Source: an uncultured Clostridia bacterium
Lineage (GTDB): Bacteria > Bacillota > Clostridia > Christensenellales > UBA1242
Assembly (NCBI GenBank): GCA_944377765.1
Contig: CALWFX010000064.1
Location: forward strand, 1 to 11,075
Direction: 5' to 3'
Length of the DNA: 11,075 nucleotides
In this document: piece after piece, positions 6,220-11,075 of the stretch
Layout of the letters: each line of letters opens with the position of its first letter
How positions within the stretch are numbered: the stretch's first letter is position 1
Translations under genes and position numbers: made by a program
Notes under the pieces: model-generated
What the model saw: the letters and a program-made list of their open reading frames with translations, nothing else
Databases searched by the model: none
What the model was told of the DNA's origin: nothing

Positions 6220-6248
6220 TTGGTTTTTTCTTATATATATGTTATAAT
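6220..6248 (+). promoter_or_regulatory. Promoter of the gyrB operon
   Basis: TTGGTT (6220-6225), a 17-bp spacer and a consensus TATAAT (6243-6248). The -10 sits between alternating AT runs, TTATATATAT (6231-6240) and TTATATATATAA (6258-6269), which are inverted copies of each other. The leader is about 30 bases, with AAAGGA at 6268-6273 before the ATG. Confidence 0.6.
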
Positions 6249-6284
6249 ATAGTATATTTATATATATAAAGGAAATAAACATTT

Positions 6285-8279
6285 ATGGAAAATTTAGAAA
6301 ACCTTGAAAATATTCAAACAGAACAAAACTTTGTTGATGAAAGCAAAGAACTTTCTAAAAGCACACAATATGGTGCTGATGATATTCAAGTTTTGGAAGG
6401 CTTGGACCCTGTTCGTAAAAGGCCGGGTATGTATATTGGTTCAACTGACGAACATGGACTTCATCATTTGGTTACTGAAGTTGTTGATAACTCAATTGAC
6501 GAAGCCCTTGCTGGATACTGCACTGAAATCAATGTAATCATCAACGCAGATGGCTCTTGCACTGTTATTGATAATGGTCGTGGCATTCCAACTGGCATGA
6601 TTGCAAAAGAAGGCAAAAGTGCGGTTGAAGTTGTTTTAACAAAACTTCATGCTGGTGGTAAATTTGGCGGTCAGGGATATAAAATCTCTGGCGGTCTTCA
6701 TGGCGTTGGTGTTTCCTACGTTAATGCTCTTTCAACAAAACTTACCGCAGATGTTTACCAAAATGGCAAGCATCACTTTATTGAATTTTCACGCGGAAAA
6801 GCAACAGAACCACTTAAAATTATTGGTTCAACAGACAAACGCGGAACAACGATAACTTTTTGGCCAGACCCTGAAATTTTTGAAACTGTGGAATTTAACT
6901 ATGACACTCTTAAAAACCGCTTCCGCGAAATTGCCTTTTTGAATAAAGGCTTGGTAATCACCCTTGAAGATAGACGCGAAGGGCAAGAAAAGAGTGACAG
7001 ATTTGAATTTAAAGGTGGAATTATTGAATTTGTTGACTACTTAAACAAAAATAAAACAACTCTCCTTTCAAACCCTGTTTACTTTAATAAATTTAACCAT
7101 AACGATAAAGGCGAAGTTATCAACGAAGTGGAAGTTTGCTTCCAATATAACGACTCGTATAACGAAATTATTAACTCATACGCAAATAACATTAACACCG
7201 AAGAAGGCGGAACTCATCTTGATGGGTTTAAATCTGCTTTGACAAAGGTTATTAATGACTATGCAGTTAAAAACAAAATCATCAAAGAAAACGAAAAACT
7301 TTCTGGAGAAGATTGTCGTGAAGGTATAACTGCAGTTATTTCTGTTAAACTTCGCGAGCCTCAGTTTGAAGGACAAACAAAAACCAAACTTGGTAACAGC
7401 GAAATGCGTAACATTGTTTATAAAGCAATGCAAGAAAACTTTGGCGATTATTTGGAAGAGCATCCAAACGAAGCAAGAGAACTTATCATGAAAAGCATCA
7501 CTGCTCAGCGTGCAAGAGATGCTGCCAGAAATGCAAGAGAACTTACAAGAAGAAAAAGCGTTTTGGAAAACACCACCCTTCCAGGAAAACTAGCCGATTG
7601 TTCTGAAAAAGATAGCAGTGTCTGCGAAATTTATCTTGTGGAAGGAGATTCCGCTGGTGGTTCTGCAAAGCAAGGCAGAGATAGAAGATTTCAAGCCATT
7701 CTTCCCCTTCGTGGTAAGATTTTGAATGTTGAAAAAGCAAGACTCAATAGAATTCTTGAAAATGCTGAAATAAGAGCCATGATAACCGCCTTTGGTGCTG
7801 GAACTGGCAATGACTATGATGAAAGTAAACTTCGTTATAACAAAATTATTTGCATGAGCGATGCCGATGTTGATGGTTCACACATAAGAATACTTTTATT
7901 AACCTTCTTCTTTCGCTTTATGCGTCCACTTATTGAAAATGGTCATGTTTATGCTGCACAGCCACCGCTTTATAAAGTGGCAAGAGGAAAAGAAGAATTT
8001 TACTTCTATTCTGACGACGAATTAAACCGCTGGTTTGATGAGAATGGAAGAAAGGGCACCACTCTTCAAAGATATAAAGGTCTTGGTGAAATGAATCCTG
8101 AACAACTTTGGGAAACCACCATGAACCCAGAACACAGAATTCTTTTAAAAATCACAATGGAAGACGCCATTGAAGCAGATAAACTCTTCAATCAACTTAT
8201 GGGTGAAGACCCAGAACTTAGACGCCAGTTCATTGAAGAAAATGCTGATATGACAGCAGTTACTGACCTTGATATTTAA
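6285..8279 (+). CDS. gyrB: DNA gyrase subunit B
   Basis: The ATPase and metal-binding subunit of gyrase, which with GyrA introduces negative supercoils. The 664-residue product has the GHKL ATPase domain (VVDNSIDEALAG with Glu 65 and Asn 69, DNGRGIP at 97-103, GGLHGVGVSYVNALS at 137-151), a transducer domain, and the Toprim domain with EGDSAGGSAKQGRDR from residue 453 and DADVDGSHI from 526 (the metal-binding acidic residues). RYKGLGEMNPEQLWETTMNP and the ending ADMTAVTDLDI fit GyrB rather than ParE, as does the gyrA downstream. It is of the short form without the large proteobacterial insertion. The N-terminus has about 30 extra polar residues before the conserved YGADDIQVLEGL. The usual Firmicutes neighbours recF and dnaN are absent. 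First gene of a five-gene unit. Confidence 0.97.
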   Translation: MENLENLENIQTEQNFVDESKELSKSTQYGADDIQVLEGLDPVRKRPGMYIGSTDEHGLHHLVTEVVDNSIDEALAGYCTEINVIINADGSCTVIDNGRGIPTGMIAKEGKSAVEVVLTKLHAGGKFGGQGYKISGGLHGVGVSYVNALSTKLTADVYQNGKHHFIEFSRGKATEPLKIIGSTDKRGTTITFWPDPEIFETVEFNYDTLKNRFREIAFLNKGLVITLEDRREGQEKSDRFEFKGGIIEFVDYLNKNKTTLLSNPVYFNKFNHNDKGEVINEVEVCFQYNDSYNEIINSYANNINTEEGGTHLDGFKSALTKVINDYAVKNKIIKENEKLSGEDCREGITAVISVKLREPQFEGQTKTKLGNSEMRNIVYKAMQENFGDYLEEHPNEARELIMKSITAQRARDAARNARELTRRKSVLENTTLPGKLADCSEKDSSVCEIYLVEGDSAGGSAKQGRDRRFQAILPLRGKILNVEKARLNRILENAEIRAMITAFGAGTGNDYDESKLRYNKIICMSDADVDGSHIRILLLTFFFRFMRPLIENGHVYAAQPPLYKVARGKEEFYFYSDDELNRWFDENGRKGTTLQRYKGLGEMNPEQLWETTMNPEHRILLKITMEDAIEADKLFNQLMGEDPELRRQFIEENADMTAVTDLDI

Positions 8280-8298
8280 TTTTTAAAAGGAGAAAACA

Positions 8299-8691
8299 AT
8301 GGATTTTAAAACTTATTTAATTAAAAATAAATTTAAAGTATGCGAAGAAGACGAAAATAGTATTTTTGCTTACCAAACTAGAATGAGAGATTCTAAGGAT
8401 GAGCCTCATTACACAATTACAGGGCTATCATATATAAGCCAAGGAGATATGAAAAGAATTAGAGCAATGTATACCTATCTCTTCGAATTTCAAGATGTAA
8501 CTTATGACCAATTCTTTGATATGGTTAAAGAAATGCCAAAATTTGTTAAGTTATTAAAAAGATATCCAGAAAGCTCATTTGAAGAAACAATGAACGATTT
8601 GATGGATAATGGACCTATATGTTTTGCCGAAGTTATAAACGATAGGCAAGGCGAAACTTTTGATAAGACAGATAATGGCAGAACACTTTAA
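8299..8691 (+). CDS. Unknown small protein, first of two tandem paralogues
   Basis: A 130-residue soluble, charged protein with no signal peptide or membrane segment. AAGGAG at 8287-8292 precedes the ATG by six bases. It aligns along its whole length with the next gene: MDF at the start, EEDENS.FAY (16-25), L.YISQGDMKRI (43-54), F..MVKEMPKFVKLLKRYPES (73-92) and NG..CFAEVIN (104-114). These shared blocks mark structure or function rather than low-complexity similarity. I do not recognise the family and see no catalytic motif; the content looks mostly helical. It starts 19 bases after the gyrB stop, so it should be translated from the gyrase transcript. A role as a gyrase partner is possible from position alone. 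Confidence 0.8.
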   Translation: MDFKTYLIKNKFKVCEEDENSIFAYQTRMRDSKDEPHYTITGLSYISQGDMKRIRAMYTYLFEFQDVTYDQFFDMVKEMPKFVKLLKRYPESSFEETMNDLMDNGPICFAEVINDRQGETFDKTDNGRTL

Positions 8692-8707
8692 TCGTAAGGA
8701 GAAAATT

Positions 8708-9100
8708 ATGAACTTTGAAGAATTTTTGCAAAAAGAGAAAATTGAATTTTCAAAAAGCGAAGAAAATTCACCGTTTGTTTATTCAGTTTATTACTCACAC
8801 CTAGCCATACATGAAATTCAAAGTTTAAATTTTATCTCCCAAGCAGACTTAAAAAGGCTTAATATTCTTGCAAAATATTTAAGCGAAGAAAACTTTTCAC
8901 AAGAAAAATTTGTTTTCTCAATTAAAAATCATCCTGAATATATTAAACTCCTAAGAAAATATCCAAAAGAAAGCAATGTTTTTGTTGATTTAAAAGAAAA
9001 AGGCGCTTTGTTTGTTGCTCAAAAAATCAACACATATTGTCAAATGAAAAATTATGATAAAGGAAGCAAAAATGGAAAAGAAAAGCAAAAATCCTTATAA
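8708..9100 (+). CDS. Unknown small protein, second tandem paralogue
   Basis: Also 130 residues and of the same family as its upstream neighbour: MNFEEFL, SEENSPFVY (17-25), L.FISQADLKRL (40-51), F..SIKNHPEYIKLLRKYPKES (68-89) and KGALFVAQKIN (98-108). The two differ at well over half of the positions, so the duplication is old or the copies have taken on separate roles. The tail after 109 is lysine-rich (KGSKNGKEKQK) and not shared. I chose ATG 8708 because AAGGAG (8696-8701) is six bases upstream and the protein then aligns with the first paralogue from residue 1; an in-frame ATG at 8660 would overlap the previous gene. Its last 29 bases overlap the next gene. Confidence 0.8.
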   Translation: MNFEEFLQKEKIEFSKSEENSPFVYSVYYSHLAIHEIQSLNFISQADLKRLNILAKYLSEENFSQEKFVFSIKNHPEYIKLLRKYPKESNVFVDLKEKGALFVAQKINTYCQMKNYDKGSKNGKEKQKSL

Positions 9101-9386
9101 AAATTTCATGGAAACCTTTGGAGATGACTATATTTTAAGAATTTCCATTGAAGAACTTAGTGAACTCATTAAAGCAATTTGCAAATATAAAAGAAAAATG
9201 GAAGATATTGACACTGACGAAAAAGAACTTAGATACAAAATCTTAGATGGCATTGCCGATGTTGAAATTTGCATTGAAGAACTTGCCTATCTATTTGATG
9301 GCTTTGATGAAATTAACAAAATTAAAAGCGAAAAAATTGAAAAAGGTGCAGAAAGAGCAAAAAAAATTAAACAAAAATTAGATTAA
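9072..9386 (+). CDS. MazG-like nucleotide pyrophosphohydrolase family protein
   Basis: A 104-residue, mostly helical protein resembling the all-alpha NTP pyrophosphohydrolases (MazG-like), which hydrolyse NTPs or dNTPs to the monophosphate and pyrophosphate. The first half of the metal site is clear: SIEELSELIKAICKYKR (25-41), with the ExxE of EELSE. The second half aligns as LDGIADVEICIEEL (58-71); the family usually has EExAD here, so the Glu of ExxD is Gly 60 while Asp 63 is kept. The protein may be weakly active, use nearby Asp 59 or Glu 65, or be a binding protein. The ATG at 9072 has AGGA (9061-9064) seven bases upstream and lies inside the end of the previous gene, which suggests translational coupling. 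A start at 9054 has no comparable site. Confidence 0.65.
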   Translation: MEKKSKNPYKNFMETFGDDYILRISIEELSELIKAICKYKRKMEDIDTDEKELRYKILDGIADVEICIEELAYLFDGFDEINKIKSEKIEKGAERAKKIKQKLD

Positions 9387-9423
9387 TCGTTCAAAGTAAA
9401 CACTAAAATAAAAGGATAACACA

Positions 9424-11075
9424 ATGAGCAAAAAAGAAGAAGAAAAGAAAAATCTTAAAAAGCTTATGGCTAATGAAAAAATTGAAAAAGTTGAAGTTGT
9501 GGGAGAATTAAAAAAGTCTTTCATATCCTATGCTATGGCAGTTAATGTCAGCCGTGCCATTCCAGATGTTAGAGATGGACTGAAACCTGTTCACAGAAGA
9601 ATACTTTTCAGTATGGGTGAACTTAACAACTTTTACGACAAGCCTCACAAAAAAAGTGCAAGAATTGTCGGTGAAGTTATGGGTAAATATCACCCTCATG
9701 GCGACAGTTCAATCTATGATGCCTTAGTTAGACTTGCACAAGATTTCTCCATTCGTTACCCACTTGTTGATGGACATGGAAACTTTGGTTCTGTGGATGG
9801 TGACCCACCTGCTGCTCAGCGTTACACAGAAGCAAGATTAAGTAAAATTGCTTCACTTATGCTTGAAGATATTGATAAGGATACTGTAGATTTTTATCCT
9901 AACTTCGATGACACTTTAATGCAACCAACAGTTCTTCCTGCAAAATTTCCAAATCTTCTTGTCAATGGTGCAGATGGTATTGCTGTTGGCATGGCAACAA
10001 ACATTCCACCACACAACTTAAAGGAAGTAATAAGTGGCGTGCAAGCACTTATTGACAATCCTGATATTGATATTGACGATCTCATCAAAATTATCCCTGC
10101 TCCTGACTATCCAACTGGCGGTATAATCATGGGCAGAACTGCCATTAAACACGCCTATAAAACTGGTCGTGGTGGAATTTTGGTTCGTGGTAGAGCAGAA
10201 ATTGAAGAAACAAGTTCTGGTAAACAAAGAATTGTTATCACCGAACTTCCATATCAAGTGAATAAGGCTCGCTTTATCACTCAAATGGCCGATATGGTTA
10301 AAAACAAAAAAATTGAAGGTATCAGCGACATCAGAGAAGAAAGTGACAGAGATGGTCTTAGAGTTGTTGTTGATGTTAAAAAAGATGCCAATGCACAAGT
10401 TGTTTTAAATATGCTATATAAACACACAATGCTTCAACAATCAAGCGGTATCATCATGCTTGCTCTTGTTAATGGCGTTCCAAGAGTTTTAAACCTTAAA
10501 GAAATGCTTTATTACTATCTTGAACATCAAAAGGAAGTTTTGATAAGAAAAACCAAATTTGACCTTAAAAAAGCACAAGAAAGAGAACATATTGTTAAAG
10601 GTTTAGTTACAGCACTTGCTTCCATTGATGAAGTCATTAAAGTTATTAAATCTTCAAAAGATAAACAAGACGCAATGGTAAACCTAACCGCAAATTTTGA
10701 ACTTGATGAAATTCAAGCAAAAGCAATTCTTGACATGACACTCTCTAAACTTACAAACCTTGAAGTTGAAAAACTTAAAGAAGAGCTTGCCGAACTTGAA
10801 AGACTTATTCAAGACTTAAATAACATTTTGGAAACACCTTCCAGAGTTCTTCAAATTATTCGTGATAACTTGGAAGTTATTAAAAATACATTTGGGGATG
10901 AAAGAAAAACAGAAATCAGCCTTGAAATGGGCGGAATTGACATTGAAGATTTGATTGCAGAAGAAGATGTTATTGTTTCCATGACACATATGGGCTATAT
11001 CAAGCGTATGGCTATGGATGAATACAAGGCTCAACACCGTGGCGGAGTTGGAATAACGGCGCATAAGACAAAGGA
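9424..11075 (+). CDS. gyrA: DNA gyrase subunit A (C-terminus beyond the window)
   Basis: The DNA-breaking and wrapping subunit of gyrase; 550 codons are present and the frame is open at the right edge. AAAGGA (9411-9416) precedes the ATG. The catalytic tyrosine is Tyr 134 in AAQRYTEARLSKIA. The quinolone pocket HPHGDSSIYDALVRLAQ (90-106) keeps Ser 95 and Asp 99, the equivalents of E. coli Ser 83 and Asp 87, so no classical resistance change is seen. The coiled-coil tower is at about 400-490 and lacks the insertion of the E. coli protein. The GyrA box, Q(R/K)RGG(R/K)G in the family, reads QHRGGVG (537-543), with two basic positions changed. About 20 extra charged residues precede the conserved N-terminus. 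GyrA rather than ParC is supported by the gyrB gene in the same unit and by the recognisable box. Confidence 0.95.
   Translation, partial: MSKKEEEKKNLKKLMANEKIEKVEVVGELKKSFISYAMAVNVSRAIPDVRDGLKPVHRRILFSMGELNNFYDKPHKKSARIVGEVMGKYHPHGDSSIYDALVRLAQDFSIRYPLVDGHGNFGSVDGDPPAAQRYTEARLSKIASLMLEDIDKDTVDFYPNFDDTLMQPTVLPAKFPNLLVNGADGIAVGMATNIPPHNLKEVISGVQALIDNPDIDIDDLIKIIPAPDYPTGGIIMGRTAIKHAYKTGRGGILVRGRAEIEETSSGKQRIVITELPYQVNKARFITQMADMVKNKKIEGISDIREESDRDGLRVVVDVKKDANAQVVLNMLYKHTMLQQSSGIIMLALVNGVPRVLNLKEMLYYYLEHQKEVLIRKTKFDLKKAQEREHIVKGLVTALASIDEVIKVIKSSKDKQDAMVNLTANFELDEIQAKAILDMTLSKLTNLEVEKLKEELAELERLIQDLNNILETPSRVLQIIRDNLEVIKNTFGDERKTEISLEMGGIDIEDLIAEEDVIVSMTHMGYIKRMAMDEYKAQHRGGVGITAHKTK

Noticed and set aside
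6285..11075. ParE/ParC (topoisomerase IV) instead of gyrase
   Set aside because: The GyrB ending, the length, and a recognisable though altered GyrA box favour gyrase.

Overview
The window is AT-rich DNA of a Gram-positive, Clostridia-like bacterium (Bacillota). The evidence is a SigH-family sigma factor, a class I GlnRS, AAGGAG-type ribosome binding sites, sigma-A-type promoters, Firmicutes-style gyrase subunits (GyrA lacks the extra segment seen in the E. coli protein) and many short hairpin/T-run terminators. I cannot name the species.

Layout. 1-690: a mostly non-coding stretch rich in hairpins. It contains a possible 33-residue ORF (221-322) and a tandem array (348-687) of a unit of about 164 bp. 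Each unit starts with a tRNA T-arm-like palindrome, ends in a CCA-type tRNA-3'-end-like sequence and is followed by an intrinsic terminator. 689-1210 (-): lipoprotein of unknown function. 1308-1907 (+): SigH-family sigma factor. 1966-3636 (+): glutaminyl-tRNA synthetase with its own promoter. 3704-4459 (+): multi-pass membrane protein of unknown function. 4518-4594 (+): initiator tRNA-Met with encoded CCA, promoter and terminator. 4651-4761: an element that begins with an inverted copy of that tRNA's T-arm and ends with a direct copy of its 3' end, followed by its own terminator. 4922-6127 (-): class II Fic protein. 6285-11075 (+): gyrB, two tandem 130-residue paralogues of unknown family, a MazG-like protein and gyrA, which runs off the right edge.

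How the parts work together. gyrB to gyrA looks like one transcription unit: gaps are 16-37 bases, one pair overlaps, each gene has its own ribosome binding site and I see no terminator inside. It places three small genes between the gyrase subunits, an unusual arrangement. The Fic gene is transcribed divergently from gyrB; some Fic enzymes AMPylate GyrB, so a link is possible but unproven. SigH, GlnRS and the tRNA are core functions, but each gene has its own promoter signal.

The most interesting item is the hairpin element family at 348-687 and 4651-4761. Both sites share an architecture in which the 3' half of a tRNA is split into an inverted T-arm copy and a direct acceptor/CCA copy around a structured core of about 80 bases, followed by a terminator. 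I do not know a described element with this layout. Two further oddities are leaderless-looking starts (sigH and the membrane protein) and a non-standard GyrA box.
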